This document shows, one piece after another, positions 8,747 through 18,302 of a stretch of 64,000 nt of DNA. The position numbers and the translations under genes are program-made. The DNA is taken from contig NZ_JZEY01000054.1 in the NCBI RefSeq assembly GCF_000969445.1, positions 1,984,001-2,048,000 on the forward strand, written 5' to 3'. This stretch comes from Devosia chinhatensis (GTDB lineage: Bacteria; Pseudomonadota; Alphaproteobacteria; Rhizobiales; Devosiaceae). The stretch's first letter is position 1; each line of letters starts with the position of its first letter. The notes beneath the pieces were generated by a model. It did no database searches, was not told the DNA's origin, and was given only the letters and a program-made list of their open reading frames with translations.

Positions 8747-9946
8747 ATGCTGACCCAAGCCCTGTTCCGCGCACTCGACAAGAAGGCGATCTGGGTCATC
8801 GCGATTTTCCTGGCTGTGGCCATCCTTGTGCCGATGGCCAATCTGCTGATCCCGCCCGGCCAGTTCGGCCATGTCCCGACCTATCTGGTTTCGCTGATGG
8901 GCAAGTATCTGGCCTATGCCATCCTGGCGCTCGCACTCGACCTGGTCTGGGGCTATTGCGGCATTCTTTCCCTGGGGCATGGCGCTTTCTTTGCCTTGGG
9001 CGGCTATGCCATGGGCATGTATCTCATGCGTCAGATCGGCAGCCGCGGCGTCTACGGCAATCCCAATCTTCCCGACTTCATGGTGTTCCTGAACTGGCGC
9101 GAACTCCCCTGGTACTGGCAGGGCTTTGACAATTTCTGGTTCGCCATGGCCATGGTGGTTTTCGTGCCGGGGCTTCTGGCCTTCATCTTCGGCTTTTTCG
9201 CCTTCCGCAGCCGCGTCACTGGCGTCTATCTCTCCATCATCACCCAGGCGATGACATTCGCGCTGTTGCTGGCCTTCTTCCGTAACGACATGGGCTTTGG
9301 CGGCAATAACGGGCTGACCGACTTCAAGGACATTCTCGGCGTTCCCGTTCAGGCCCAGACCACCCGCGTCACCCTTTTTGCGGCAACTGCGATCACCCTG
9401 GCCCTTTCGGTTCTGGTCTGCTCGGCCATCGTCAATTCCAAGCTGGGCAAGGTCATGGTGGCGGTCCGCGACGCTGAAAGTCGCACCCGCTTCCTCGGCT
9501 ATCGCGTTGAATATGTGAAGCTCTTTGCCTTTACCGTATCGGCAATCATGGCCGGCATCGCCGGGGCACTTTACGTGCCGCAGGTCGGCATCATCAATCC
9601 TGGTGAATTCGATCCTGCCAATTCCATCGAGGTGGTCATCTGGACCGCTGTGGGCGGTCGCGGCACCCTGATCGGCCCCATCATCGGCGCCATCGTGGTC
9701 AATCTGGGCAAGTCCTGGTTCACCACCACCCTGCCCGAGCTCTGGCTCTTTGCGTTGGGTGCGCTCTTCGTCTTCTCGACGCTTTTTCTTCCAAAGGGGA
9801 TTGTCGGTCTCTGGAAACAGCTGCTCGGCCGGCGCCGCAAGCCTGTCGACCCGCCGCCATCGACGCCGCAGCAATCTGCCGACATGGAAAAAGGCGAAGA
9901 CCCGGCCACCTTTGATACCGGCATCCAAACCCGGCCAGCGGAGTAA
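8747..9946 (+). CDS. urtC: Urea ABC transporter permease UrtC
   Basis: 399 residues, LivM-type permease. The ATG at 8747 opens MLTQALFRALDKK and leaves a normal family length. About ten membrane helices are visible; family segments include LVWGYCGILSLGHGAFFALG near residue 65 and the loop TAVGGRGTLIGPIIGAI. The C-terminal tail is a charged, Pro-rich cytosolic stretch. It pairs with UrtB to form the urea channel. It is followed 5 nt later by urtD, so the last three genes are tightly coupled. Confidence 0.95.
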   Translation: MLTQALFRALDKKAIWVIAIFLAVAILVPMANLLIPPGQFGHVPTYLVSLMGKYLAYAILALALDLVWGYCGILSLGHGAFFALGGYAMGMYLMRQIGSRGVYGNPNLPDFMVFLNWRELPWYWQGFDNFWFAMAMVVFVPGLLAFIFGFFAFRSRVTGVYLSIITQAMTFALLLAFFRNDMGFGGNNGLTDFKDILGVPVQAQTTRVTLFAATAITLALSVLVCSAIVNSKLGKVMVAVRDAESRTRFLGYRVEYVKLFAFTVSAIMAGIAGALYVPQVGIINPGEFDPANSIEVVIWTAVGGRGTLIGPIIGAIVVNLGKSWFTTTLPELWLFALGALFVFSTLFLPKGIVGLWKQLLGRRRKPVDPPPSTPQQSADMEKGEDPATFDTGIQTRPAE

Positions 9947-9951
9947 AGGCG

Positions 9952-10701
9952 ATGAGCACTGCGCAGGATACCATGCTCTACCTCAACGGCGTCTCGGTCG
10001 CCTTTGACGGGTTCAAGGCCATAAACAACCTCTCGATCATTGTCGGTCCGGCCGAAATGCTGGCCATTATCGGCCCGAACGGCGCAGGCAAGACAACGAT
10101 GATGGACATCATCACCGGCAAGACCCGCCCCGATGCGGGAGACGTCCTCTTCGATGGTCGAACCGACCTGACCCGGCTCGACGAAGCTGCGATTGCCAAT
10201 CTCGGCATTGGTCGCAAGTTCCAGAAGCCGACGGTGTTCGAGAGCCATACCGTCTGGGACAACCTCGAAATGGCGCTGAAAAAGCCGCGCGGCGTCTTTT
10301 CGACGCTGTTCTATACGGCCGGCCGGGACGACGTCGTCCGCATCGAAGAAATCCTCGATACGGTGCGCCTGCGTCATCGTCAGGACGAGCTCGCGGCCAA
10401 TCTGAGCCATGGCCAGAAGCAATGGCTTGAGATCGGCATGCTGCTTGCGCAGGACCCCAAATTGCTCCTTGTCGACGAACCCGTGGCGGGCATGACCGAC
10501 AGCGAGACCGAGGAAACGGCAAAACTGCTGCGCGAGATTTCCCAGACCCGCTCCGTTGTCGTCGTCGAACATGACATGAGCTTTGTACGCGAACTCGGCT
10601 CGCGCGTCGTCTGCCTCGCCGAGGGCGCCGTACTGGCCGAGGGAACGCTCGATCAGGTCAGTGGCAATCCCGTCGTCATCGAAAGGTATCTTGGCCGATG
10701 A
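9952..10701 (+). CDS. urtD: Urea ABC transporter ATPase UrtD
   Basis: 249 residues, LivG-like ATPase. Walker A is GPNGAGKTT near residue 43; LSHGQKQWLEIGMLL is the signature region, and the Walker B segment is LLLVDEPVAGMTD. The LSHGQ form with Trp after QK is typical of UrtD. It powers urea import together with UrtE. Its stop overlaps the urtE start by 4 nt (ATGA). Confidence 0.95.
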   Translation: MSTAQDTMLYLNGVSVAFDGFKAINNLSIIVGPAEMLAIIGPNGAGKTTMMDIITGKTRPDAGDVLFDGRTDLTRLDEAAIANLGIGRKFQKPTVFESHTVWDNLEMALKKPRGVFSTLFYTAGRDDVVRIEEILDTVRLRHRQDELAANLSHGQKQWLEIGMLLAQDPKLLLVDEPVAGMTDSETEETAKLLREISQTRSVVVVEHDMSFVRELGSRVVCLAEGAVLAEGTLDQVSGNPVVIERYLGR

Positions 10702-11402
10702 GCACTGCTCTCACGATTTCCAACATCGATCTCCATTATGGCGCGGCCCAGGCTCTCAAGCGCATCTCGATTACCTGCGCTCCTGGTCGGATCACCGCCG
10801 TTCTGGGCCGAAATGGGGTCGGCAAGTCATCCACACTGCGCGCGGTCACCGGCATCAATCACATCTCGGCAGGAGAGATTGCCTTTGGCAGCGACACCCT
10901 GCGCAAGGCGCCACCCTATAAGCGCGCCCGCCTGGGCATCGGATATGTGCCCCAGGGTCGCGAAATCTTCCCGTTGTTGACGGTCAAGGAAAACCTGGAA
11001 ACCGGTTATGCCGGCCTGTCCCGCGGCGATCGCAACGTACCGGCATATATTTTTGAACTCTTTCCCGTGCTCAAATCCATGCTCAACCGACGCGGCGGCG
11101 ACCTCTCCGGAGGCCAGCAGCAGCAATTGGCGATCGGACGAGCGCTTGTCACCCGGCCCAAGGTGCTGGTGCTCGATGAGCCGACCGAAGGCATTCAGCC
11201 CTCCATCATCAAGGACATCGGCCGGGCGCTACAGTTTCTGCGCGACGAAAAGGGAATGACGATCCTGTTGGTCGAGCAATATCTCGATTTTTGCCGGGAG
11301 ATAGCCGACGACATCTATGTCATGGATCGCGGAGAAATCATGCACAACGGACCAGCTGCCGACTTGGACCGTGCCGACGTCCGGCAACATCTCATGGTAT
11401 GA
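10698..11402 (+). CDS. urtE: Urea ABC transporter ATPase UrtE
   Basis: 234 residues, LivF-like ATPase. Walker A is GRNGVGKSS, the signature is DLSGGQQQQLAIGRAL, and Walker B is VLVLDEPTEGIQPSII. The ATGA overlap with urtD shows translational coupling. It is the last gene of the urt operon; a perfect hairpin follows 5 nt after the stop. Confidence 0.95.
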   Translation: MSTALTISNIDLHYGAAQALKRISITCAPGRITAVLGRNGVGKSSTLRAVTGINHISAGEIAFGSDTLRKAPPYKRARLGIGYVPQGREIFPLLTVKENLETGYAGLSRGDRNVPAYIFELFPVLKSMLNRRGGDLSGGQQQQLAIGRALVTRPKVLVLDEPTEGIQPSIIKDIGRALQFLRDEKGMTILLVEQYLDFCREIADDIYVMDRGEIMHNGPAADLDRADVRQHLMV

Positions 11403-11406
11403 ACGC

Positions 11407-11434
11407 AAGACGCCCGGCCTAAGCCGGGCGTCTT
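11407..11434. terminator. Perfect hairpin between urtE and the convergent secreted-protein gene
   Basis: AAGACGCCCGGC, loop CTAA, GCCGGGCGTCTT gives a 12-bp perfect stem starting 5 nt after urtE. It ends in TCTT on both strands, so it can serve both convergent genes, although the U-tract is short. Confidence 0.75.
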
Positions 11435-11451
11435 GGACTTCAGAAGAATGC

Positions 11452-11781
11452 TTAGTTGACGAGGCCGCCAGCAACACAATCTTCGAGGGTGATGGTGTCG
11501 AGGTCAACCGTGGTCGCCGAGTTGCGGCTATCGAGGTCAGCCTGGGCGCCGGTCGGCTCATCCGTGGTGCCGGAGGTGCTGGCAGCCGGATCGGAGGGGT
11601 CGAGACCAGCAGGGGTGCCCTGGGCGTCAGCCAGCGACAGGGCATCGCAGTGCTGCTGCACGATCGGCAGATCGGTTTCGGAAACTTCGTTGTCGCCAAC
11701 CATGGTCTGGGCATAGGCTGCACCACCGAACGAAACAGCGGTAACCAGGGCGAAGACACTCAATGCGGACTTAATGGTCAT
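11452..11781 (-). CDS. Small secreted protein of unknown function
   Basis: 109 residues. The ATG at 11781 follows AGAGG by 8 nt and opens a clear signal peptide (residues 1-25, ending AYA before QTM). The mature part is acidic and rich in Ser, Thr, Asp and Pro, without a recognised domain. It has two Cys, one in QQHCDAL and one in LEDCVAGG near the C-terminus, which could form a disulfide in the periplasm. It sits between the urt and ure operons on the opposite strand. Any link to urea metabolism is only positional. Confidence 0.75.
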   Translation of the reverse strand: MTIKSALSVFALVTAVSFGGAAYAQTMVGDNEVSETDLPIVQQHCDALSLADAQGTPAGLDPSDPAASTSGTTDEPTGAQADLDSRNSATTVDLDTITLEDCVAGGLVN

Positions 11782-11858
11782 TTTAATAACCTCTTGAAAA
11801 TTCTCTTTGAAAGAGCGTTTGCTCATCCATAAAACGAGCGTCCTCAAGGATCGTTGCA

Positions 11859-12698
11859 TTGAAATTTGCTGTCCCTGAAAAATTCCCGGCCGCGAGGCTC
11901 CAGCGCGCACGTGGCATCGGGCGGATCAGCACCAAGCAGCGCGACAGCCGCACCGTTCTCGATACGCTCTTCCAGGAAGGCTGCAGCAAGATCCGCCTGC
12001 CCAATACCCATTCTTCAGCGCTCGAGGCTGTGCTCATCAACACTGCCGGGGGCATCACCGGGGGCGATCACCTGGCATGGGCCGCGGACGTCGCAGCCGG
12101 CGGACGTCTGGTGCTAACGACCCAGGCCTGCGAACGCAGCTACCGCTCTACCGGCGATGTCGCCCAGGTCCATATCGATCTCAAGGTCCGGGCCGGTGCG
12201 CATCTCGACTGGCTGCCCCAGGAGACCATCCTTTTTGAAGCCAGCAAGCTGCACCGCTGGCTGAACGTGGATCTCGAGGAAGCGGCGACCTTGACTGCCA
12301 TCGAGGCCGTTCTTCTCGGGCGGGATGCCATGGGCGAAGATGCATACGATGCGATCCTGCGCGACAATTGGCGGGTCCGGCGCAACGGTCGCCTCATCCA
12401 TGCGGAGGCCACCAGCCTCTCCGGGCAGGGCAACGAGCGCGATGCGCCATCCCTTCTCGCCGGCAACAAGGCCTTTGCCAGCATTCTGCATATTGCGGCC
12501 AACGACGACGCTGCTGCCGCCCTCGCCACTCGGATTCAACAACGTCTGCCCGACGGCGCCATCGCGCTCAGCGTCAACGGACCGCGTCTCGTCATACGCG
12601 CCATGGCTGAAACTGGGCTTGCATTGCGACGTATGATCGTTCCAACTCTATATGAACTGACAGGCGCGGGCAGCTTGCCCCGTCTCTGGCATCTCTAG
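11859..12698 (+). CDS. ureD: Urease accessory protein UreD
   Basis: 279 residues. The start is a TTG, chosen because AAGGA stands 8 nt upstream and the resulting N-terminus fits the family; no suitable ATG lies nearby. Family segments include [12 protein letters not shown] near residue 60, [10 protein letters not shown], and [15 protein letters not shown]. UreD binds the urease apoenzyme and, with UreF and UreG, forms the complex that loads nickel into the active site. It opens the ureDAB group; ureA starts 11 nt after its stop. Confidence 0.93.
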   Translation: MKFAVPEKFPAARLQRARGIGRISTKQRDSRTVLDTLFQEGCSKIRLPNTHSSALEAVLINTAGGITGGDHLAWAADVAAGGRLVLTTQACERSYRSTGDVAQVHIDLKVRAGAHLDWLPQETILFEASKLHRWLNVDLEEAATLTAIEAVLLGRDAMGEDAYDAILRDNWRVRRNGRLIHAEATSLSGQGNERDAPSLLAGNKAFASILHIAANDDAAAALATRIQQRLPDGAIALSVNGPRLVIRAMAETGLALRRMIVPTLYELTGAGSLPRLWHL

Positions 12699-12709
12699 GA
12701 TCAAGCCCG

Positions 12710-13012
12710 ATGAACCTGACCCCGCGCGAAAAAGACAAGCTTCTCATTGCCATGGCGGCCAATGTCGCCCGTCGGCGCCTGGAGCGCGGCGTCAAGCTCA
12801 ATCACCCCGAAGCCATTGCACTGATCACCGATTTCGTCGTGGAGGGCGCTCGAGATGGGCGCGCCGTCTCCGAGCTCATGGAAGCGGGCGCCCATGTCAT
12901 CACGCGCGAGCAGGTCATGGACGGCATTGCCGAGATGATTCACGATGTACAGGTGGAGGCCACCTTCCCCGACGGGACAAAGCTGGTCACCGTGCACCAG
13001 CCCATCCGCTAG
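12710..13012 (+). CDS. ureA: Urease gamma subunit
   Basis: 100 residues, the exact family length. It begins [20 protein letters not shown] and carries [16 protein letters not shown] and EARDGR-like segments ([11 protein letters not shown]) typical of UreA. It is a structural subunit of the cytosolic nickel urease (UreABC)3. It lies 31 nt before ureB. Confidence 0.97.
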   Translation: MNLTPREKDKLLIAMAANVARRRLERGVKLNHPEAIALITDFVVEGARDGRAVSELMEAGAHVITREQVMDGIAEMIHDVQVEATFPDGTKLVTVHQPIR

Positions 13013-13043
13013 CGCCGCCCGCCTGCCAACGAGGAGAAGACTT

Positions 13044-13349
13044 GTGATTCCAGGACAGATCATTCCGGCCGAGGGCGATATCGAACTCAACGTCGGGGCC
13101 GAACAGGTGGTGCTCGAAGTCGCCAATGTCGGCGATCGCCCCATTCAGGTGGGATCGCACTATCATTTCTATGAAACCAATGCTGGTCTCAGCTTCGATC
13201 GCGAAAAGACGCGCGGCATGCGCCTCGATATCGCCGCAGGCACCGCCGTGCGTTTCGAGCCCGGTCAGCGTCGCGAAGTCCGCCTTGTGCCGATTTTGGG
13301 TGACCGCAGGATATTCGGCTTTCGTCAGATGGTAATGGGACAAGTGTGA
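13044..13349 (+). CDS. ureB: Urease beta subunit
   Basis: 101 residues from a GTG start at 13044, preceded by GAGGAGAAG; this start gives the usual N-terminus ([15 protein letters not shown]). Other family segments are [17 protein letters not shown] and [17 protein letters not shown]. It is a structural subunit of urease. It is separated from ureC by about 2 kb holding three other genes, which is unusual because ureABC are normally adjacent. Confidence 0.96.
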   Translation: MIPGQIIPAEGDIELNVGAEQVVLEVANVGDRPIQVGSHYHFYETNAGLSFDREKTRGMRLDIAAGTAVRFEPGQRREVRLVPILGDRRIFGFRQMVMGQV

Positions 13350-13428
13350 GCTTGCCCCTCAGCAGCATGGCCTCGGCGCGCGAAAGCTGATCTAAGCCGC
13401 ATCAAACGATTTGCCGGACCCTGAAAAA

Positions 13429-13833
13429 ATGGATGACACCCAGCGCAAGGAACAGTTCAAGCTCCAGCTTGCCAGCACTTTGGCCGACCTCAAGTCCGAC
13501 GGCGTCCGCAATGTCGAAGCCATGGCGCTGATCGGCAGCCTCGCCACCGAGCTTGCTGACCGCTTGGGGCAGAACACGTGGAGTCAGGCCAAGACCATTC
13601 TCAGCGCACAGCAATTCGACGAATTGCTGACCTCGTTCCGCCTGCGCGGCAATCAGATGCAGCAATCGGGCAAGTCAGGTCACGTCTATGCGCTGCAGGC
13701 GCTGAGTGTGTCGCTGGTTGCCAAGGGACTGAGCGATGACGCCGATATTGCTGCCGGAGAACAATTACTGGACGCGCTGATCGATCGCACCGTTTCGGTA
13801 ACGCGCAAAGGGATTGCGGCCACGAAAAACTAA
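13429..13833 (+). CDS. Unknown 134-residue cytosolic protein in the urease operon
   Basis: Starts at ATG 13429 (MDDTQRKEQF); a TTG at 13411 in frame is an alternative. There is no signal peptide or membrane helix. It looks largely helical, with a Gln- and Leu-rich middle (FDELLTSFRLRGNQMQQSG) and no known catalytic motif. It lies 79 nt after ureB on the same strand and is closed by a strong hairpin, so it is probably the last gene of the ureDAB transcript. Function unknown. Confidence 0.7.
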   Translation: MDDTQRKEQFKLQLASTLADLKSDGVRNVEAMALIGSLATELADRLGQNTWSQAKTILSAQQFDELLTSFRLRGNQMQQSGKSGHVYALQALSVSLVAKGLSDDADIAAGEQLLDALIDRTVSVTRKGIAATKN

Positions 13834-13860
13834 AACGCCGGACCCAGGGGTCCGGCGCTT
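13832..13860. terminator. Bidirectional terminator closing the ureDAB transcript
   Basis: CGCCGGACC (13836-13844), loop CAGG, GGTCCGGCG (13849-13857) is a perfect 9-bp stem flanked by AAAA upstream and CTTT downstream. It separates the ureDAB group from the convergent secreted-protein gene, implying that ureC needs its own promoter. Confidence 0.75.
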
Positions 13861-13883
13861 TGAGCTAGTCCGAAGAGTTCGGG

Positions 13884-14501
13884 TTAGCTGTTGCTCTCGT
13901 TCGTATAGATCGTCAGCGAGCCATCCTGGTCGTTGCTCAGGGCAACAACATCAGAGATGTCGATCGAGTTGGCCGACAGCAGATCGTTGAGGGCCGAATT
14001 GTTGCTCACGGCATCCTGAAGAGCCGAGATGTTGCTGGCATTGCCGTTAAGGGCATCGTTCAGCGCATTGGCATCGAAGTTTGCCACGTCGGCGATATCG
14101 ACCACGCGAACATCGCTGACATCGGAGATGCCGCTGATATCGCCGTTACCGGCTTCGATCATCGACAGGACATCCGAGAAGTTGGCAACATTGCCGACCG
14201 AGCCGACATCACCAAGCGTGCCCGAAGCATCGCCACCGACATCACCGGAATTGGTCACGCCGCCGATGGTGCTGTCGAGCGTGTCAGTGACGGTATTATT
14301 GAGCGTGTCGCCCACAGTACCGTCGACAGTGCTGTTCACCGTGTCATTCACGGCATCGACGGTGCCATCGACCGTAGTGGTCACGGTATCGAGAGTATCA
14401 CCAAGAATATTGGTGCTGTCACCGCTCTGCGCATAAGCAACAGCAGAAGTCAGCGAAAGGGCAGCAACAGAACTAATAAGAACCTTATGGAAAGCACGCA
14501 T
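13884..14501 (-). CDS. Secreted Asp/Asn/Thr/Val-rich repeat protein
   Basis: 205 residues. The ATG at 14501 has a GGAGGA ribosome site, while an upstream in-frame ATG would place that site inside the gene. Residues 1-25 form a signal peptide ending AYA before QSG. Residues about 35-75 are degenerate repeats (TVDGTVDAVNDTVNSTVDGT). The rest is rich in D, N, S and G with DVSDV/ADVANF-like motifs. No Cys and no known domain. It is strongly acidic. It lies opposite to the urease genes between ureB and ureC. Function unknown; a surface or periplasmic calcium-binding or matrix role is a guess from composition. Confidence 0.75.
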   Translation of the reverse strand: MRAFHKVLISSVAALSLTSAVAYAQSGDSTNILGDTLDTVTTTVDGTVDAVNDTVNSTVDGTVGDTLNNTVTDTLDSTIGGVTNSGDVGGDASGTLGDVGSVGNVANFSDVLSMIEAGNGDISGISDVSDVRVVDIADVANFDANALNDALNGNASNISALQDAVSNNSALNDLLSANSIDISDVVALSNDQDGSLTIYTNESNS

Positions 14502-14661
14502 GGCTTCCTCCATTTAATTATTTATTAACGAAACCTTGGCGGTTCGGGGAGGAAAACAACTTCAAAAGCGGTTCGTTCCAATTTTAACGACGCCCGCTGC
14601 GCTAATAAGTGTTAGTTTCGAAACTGCATTTTCGTTTAAAATCAAAGAGTTGCGACCGACA

Positions 14662-15234
14662 CTATCGAAGTGATATCACTATCTTCTCACCAATCGTGAT
14701 CGCCTGAACGGCGTCCGAGTTGATATTTGCGGCTGAAAGCGCCTCACCAAGAATGCGCTGCGAGCTTAGCAGCTCGTCGATGATCGCTGGCTCGAACTGG
14801 CATTCCGACGCTCGGACGACAACTTCCAGACGATAATCCAGCGCCTGCCCGAGCTCCCAAGCAGACGGAGCGATACAAGCCTCCCCATCCGCACCCGTCT
14901 CGTCGGGAGAGAGTACCGCGCCCGAGCGGGACGTCTCATTCGCTGCCGGCCGATCTTCGCGAGATTGTACAGAGGTAACCGACTGGGCGGAACCGGACGT
15001 CCCCCCGCTATTGCCCAGCCCGATCCCTATTCCGTTGACCGAAACGGATGCGCCGGCCGAGCCACCATCATCTCCGCGCCCAAGCGACACATCGCCGCCA
15101 GACTGCAACTCGACCGATACCGCTCCACCCAGCAGGTCGAGCGATTGGGTCTGCGTGCCGGCGCCCTCTATCCCCTGCGCCAGAGCGGGCAAGCTCGCAA
15201 AGGTCAGCGCCGCGACAAGTGCAAATCGAAACAT
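14662..15234 (-). CDS. Secreted protein with Gly-rich N-half and conserved C-half
   Basis: 190 residues. The ATG at 15234 opens a signal peptide (MFRFALVAALTFASLPALAQ, cleavage after ALA). Residues about 25-85 are Gly/Ser/Val-rich (VSVNGIGIGLGNSGG), similar in style to the partial protein at 1-521. The C-terminal half has two Cys (ACIAPS and SECQFEP) and a compact helical segment (DELLSSQRILGEALSAAN), suggesting a small folded domain after a flexible part. It is divergent from ureC, so the 163-nt gap must contain both promoters. Function unknown. Confidence 0.72.
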   Translation of the reverse strand: MFRFALVAALTFASLPALAQGIEGAGTQTQSLDLLGGAVSVELQSGGDVSLGRGDDGGSAGASVSVNGIGIGLGNSGGTSGSAQSVTSVQSREDRPAANETSRSGAVLSPDETGADGEACIAPSAWELGQALDYRLEVVVRASECQFEPAIIDELLSSQRILGEALSAANINSDAVQAITIGEKIVISLR

Positions 15235-15397
15235 GTTGGAACTCCGCTTGTGTCGGCGGACCAACGGGTCGTTCGTGAAGCGGTTCCGAAATCGCTGGAG
15301 ACTGGGCGCAAAGGCATGATCCGGCCTTGCCAGCCTTGCGGACAATAAGCCAATGTCACACCGGGAAGCATCTGCCGCGCGCATCACGGGACACACC

Positions 15398-17107
15398 ATG
15401 CCAGCACGTATCTCACGCGCAACCTATGCCGACATGTACGGCCCCACGACCGGCGACAGGGTCCGCCTGGCCGACACCGAATTGTTCATCGAGGTCGAGA
15501 GGGACTTCACTACCTATGGTGAAGAGGTCAAGTTCGGCGGCGGCAAGGTCATCCGCGACGGCATGGGCCAGTCACAGCGCACCCGTGCGCAAGGTGCCGT
15601 CGACACCGTCATCACCAATGCGCTGATCGTTGATCATACCGGCATCTACAAGGCCGACATCGGACTGAAGAACGGCGTGATCGCCGGCATTGGCAAGGCT
15701 GGCAATCCCGATACACAGCCAAACGTGGATATCATCATCGGCCCATCCACCGAGGCGATTGCCGGCGAAGGCAAGATCATCACCGCCGGCGGCATGGATG
15801 CCCACATCCACTTCATCTGCCCTCAGCAGATCGAAGAAGCCCTGATGAGCGGCGTCACCACCATGCTCGGCGGAGGCTCGGGCCCCGCTCATGGCACCCT
15901 CGCCACCACCTGCACCGGCGCCTGGCACATCGAGCGCATGATCGAGAGCTTCGATGCTTTCCCGATGAACCTGGCCCTTGCCGGCAAGGGCAATGCCGCC
16001 GTCCCGGCGCCGCTCGAAGAAATGATCCTCTCGGGCGCCTCCGCGCTCAAGCTGCACGAGGACTGGGGCACGACGCCCGCCGCCATCGACAATTGCCTGT
16101 CCGTCGCCGACGCCTTCGACGTCCAGGTGATGATCCACACCGATACGCTCAACGAGAGCGGCTTCGTCGAAGATACGGTCGGCGCCTTCAAGGGCCGCAC
16201 CATACACGCCTTCCACACTGAAGGCGCGGGTGGCGGGCACGCTCCCGACATCATCAAGGTCGCGGGCCTGCCCAATGTCATCCCGTCCTCGACCAACCCC
16301 ACCCGCCCTTACACGGTCAATACGATTGCCGAGCATCTCGACATGCTCATGGTCTGCCATCATCTCGACCAGTCCATCCCCGAGGATGTGGCCTTTGCCG
16401 AAAGCCGGATCCGCAAGGAAACCATCGCGGCCGAAGACATCCTGCATGATATGGGTGCCTTCTCGGTCATCTCCTCGGACAGTCAGGCCATGGGCCGCGT
16501 CGGGGAAGTGCTGATCCGCACCTGGCAGACCGCAGACAAGATGAAGCGCCAGCGGGGTCGCCTGCCCGAGGAAAAGGGCGATAACGACAATTTCCGCGTC
16601 CGCCGCTACATCGCCAAATACACGATCAATCCCGCCATCGCACATGGGCTCTCCACCCATATCGGTTCAGTCGAGGTGGGCAAGCGCGCAGACCTTGTGC
16701 TGTGGAACCCTGCCTTTTTTGGCATCAAGCCGGAAATGGTCCTGCTCGGCGGCTCCATCGCCGCCGCTCCGATGGGTGATCCAAACGCCTCCATCCCCAC
16801 CCCGCAACCCATGCATTATCGTCCCATGTTCGGTGCCTACGGCAAGCTCGTGAGCCGCTCCTCGGTGACCTTCATTTCCCAGGCCGCGCACGATGCCGGC
16901 CTGCGCAACCGCCTCGGCGTCGAAAAGCAATTGCTGCCGGTGTTCAATACCCGCGGGGGCATCGGCAAGGCGTCAATGATGCTCAATACGGCAACGCCCC
17001 ATATCGATGTGCATCCCGAAACCTATGAAGTGCGCGCTGACGGGGAATTGCTGACCTGTGAGCCGGCGACGGTGCTTCCCATGGCCCAGCGCTACTTCCT
17101 GTTCTGA
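15398..17107 (+). CDS. ureC: Urease alpha (catalytic) subunit
   Basis: 569 residues, the usual UreC length from the ATG at 15398 ([20 protein letters not shown]). The nickel ligands are visible: HIHF for the first His pair, the carbamylated Lys in [12 protein letters not shown], His in [10 protein letters not shown], His in [14 protein letters not shown], and Asp in [10 protein letters not shown]. The flap Cys-His pair is [13 protein letters not shown]. The enzyme hydrolyses urea to ammonia and carbamate in the cytosol. Its stop overlaps the start of the next gene by 1 nt. It is separated from ureAB by an oppositely oriented two-gene block. Confidence 0.98.
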   Translation: MPARISRATYADMYGPTTGDRVRLADTELFIEVERDFTTYGEEVKFGGGKVIRDGMGQSQRTRAQGAVDTVITNALIVDHTGIYKADIGLKNGVIAGIGKAGNPDTQPNVDIIIGPSTEAIAGEGKIITAGGMDAHIHFICPQQIEEALMSGVTTMLGGGSGPAHGTLATTCTGAWHIERMIESFDAFPMNLALAGKGNAAVPAPLEEMILSGASALKLHEDWGTTPAAIDNCLSVADAFDVQVMIHTDTLNESGFVEDTVGAFKGRTIHAFHTEGAGGGHAPDIIKVAGLPNVIPSSTNPTRPYTVNTIAEHLDMLMVCHHLDQSIPEDVAFAESRIRKETIAAEDILHDMGAFSVISSDSQAMGRVGEVLIRTWQTADKMKRQRGRLPEEKGDNDNFRVRRYIAKYTINPAIAHGLSTHIGSVEVGKRADLVLWNPAFFGIKPEMVLLGGSIAAAPMGDPNASIPTPQPMHYRPMFGAYGKLVSRSSVTFISQAAHDAGLRNRLGVEKQLLPVFNTRGGIGKASMMLNTATPHIDVHPETYEVRADGELLTCEPATVLPMAQRYFLF

Positions 17108-18240
17108 TGAAAGCGTCTGCAAAAGCCCCGGCTGGCATGCCGGCCAATCCGGTCCTCGCCCTGCGCGCCCGCGAATTGCTGGCCGAAAGCGAAGCTCTGA
17201 TCAAGGCCAGGAAGGTTGCAGAAGCGGTCCGCGCCAGCGTCGAACTGGTCAACATTGCCCCAGAGCTCCCTGAGGCCCACCGCCTCATGGGCTCGCTGGC
17301 GATGACCACCAGCGCACCCGAAATTGCCGTTGGCAGTTTCGAGCGTGCTCTGGCGCTGAAGCCCGGGTCTGAAGGCCTCCATCTCGATCTTGGTCAGGCG
17401 CTGATGGCGGCGGGCGAAACTGTCAAGGCGCGCGACATTCTCCTCAAAGGGCTGGCGCTCAACGCCGCTAACGGCAAATTGCTGCGCGAATTGGGCCAGG
17501 CCCAGTTGCAGCTGGGTGATCGGGACGGCGCGCTCAAGAGCTTCCGACGCGCTCGGAAGACTTTGCCCGATGACCATTTCACTGCGCACATGGTTGGCGC
17601 CCTGTCTCAGCCCGGCACCACCAACGATGCCTATGTCGCCGATCTCTTCGACAAATATGCCGGCCATTTCGAAGCGCATCTGACCGGCAAGCTGCAGTAT
17701 CGTGTGCCACAGGCGTTGGCAGATCTGCTCCGCGAAACCGGGCGCCCCCTTGGCGCGGCCCTGGATATCGGCTGCGGCACCGGCCTTGTCGGTGCGGCGC
17801 TCGGCGCTTCCGCCAGCGCCATCGACGGCATCGACCTTGCGCCGCGCATGGTCGAAAAGACTCGGGAGACAGGGTTCTATCGCAATCTTGCCGTCGGCGA
17901 AGCAGCGCGCACTTTGGCGACCGAGGCCGACTTTGCCGGCCCTTACGACACCGCTGTCGCAGCCGATGTCTTCATCTATGTCGGCGCCATCGAAACCTTG
18001 TTTGCCGCCATTGTGGCCCGGCTCGCTCCCGAAGGACTATTCGCTTTCTCCATCGAAACAGCTGATAGGGACGATGTCGAAATCCGAGCCAGCGGCCGTT
18101 TCGCTCACTCCGCGGCTTATATTGAGCGGCTTGCAAAAACGCACGACCTGATCGTCTTGCGGCGGCAGGATCATGACATTCGCCTTGAAGACAACCGCCC
18201 CATAAAAGGCGCGCTCTACATCCTCGCCCGCGATCGATGA
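17107..18240 (+). CDS. TPR-repeat SAM-dependent methyltransferase
   Basis: 377 residues. The start overlaps the ureC stop (TGATG), so it is coupled to ureC. Residues about 15-165 are tetratricopeptide repeats (for example EIAVGSFERALALKPGSEG, DGALKSFRRARKTLPDD). Residues about 170-375 are a class I methyltransferase with motif I ALDIGCGTGLVGAAL and the acidic residue in IDGIDLAP. The TPR part suggests a protein or peptide substrate. Such a gene is not a standard urease accessory factor. A role in urease maturation is possible only from position. Confidence 0.85.
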   Translation: MKASAKAPAGMPANPVLALRARELLAESEALIKARKVAEAVRASVELVNIAPELPEAHRLMGSLAMTTSAPEIAVGSFERALALKPGSEGLHLDLGQALMAAGETVKARDILLKGLALNAANGKLLRELGQAQLQLGDRDGALKSFRRARKTLPDDHFTAHMVGALSQPGTTNDAYVADLFDKYAGHFEAHLTGKLQYRVPQALADLLRETGRPLGAALDIGCGTGLVGAALGASASAIDGIDLAPRMVEKTRETGFYRNLAVGEAARTLATEADFAGPYDTAVAADVFIYVGAIETLFAAIVARLAPEGLFAFSIETADRDDVEIRASGRFAHSAAYIERLAKTHDLIVLRRQDHDIRLEDNRPIKGALYILARDR

Positions 18241-18302
18241 TTGTCTCACTTCTGCCGTCCGGCCGGGAAATAATGAGGCAAGACCGAGAAAGGACCAGTC
18301 CG

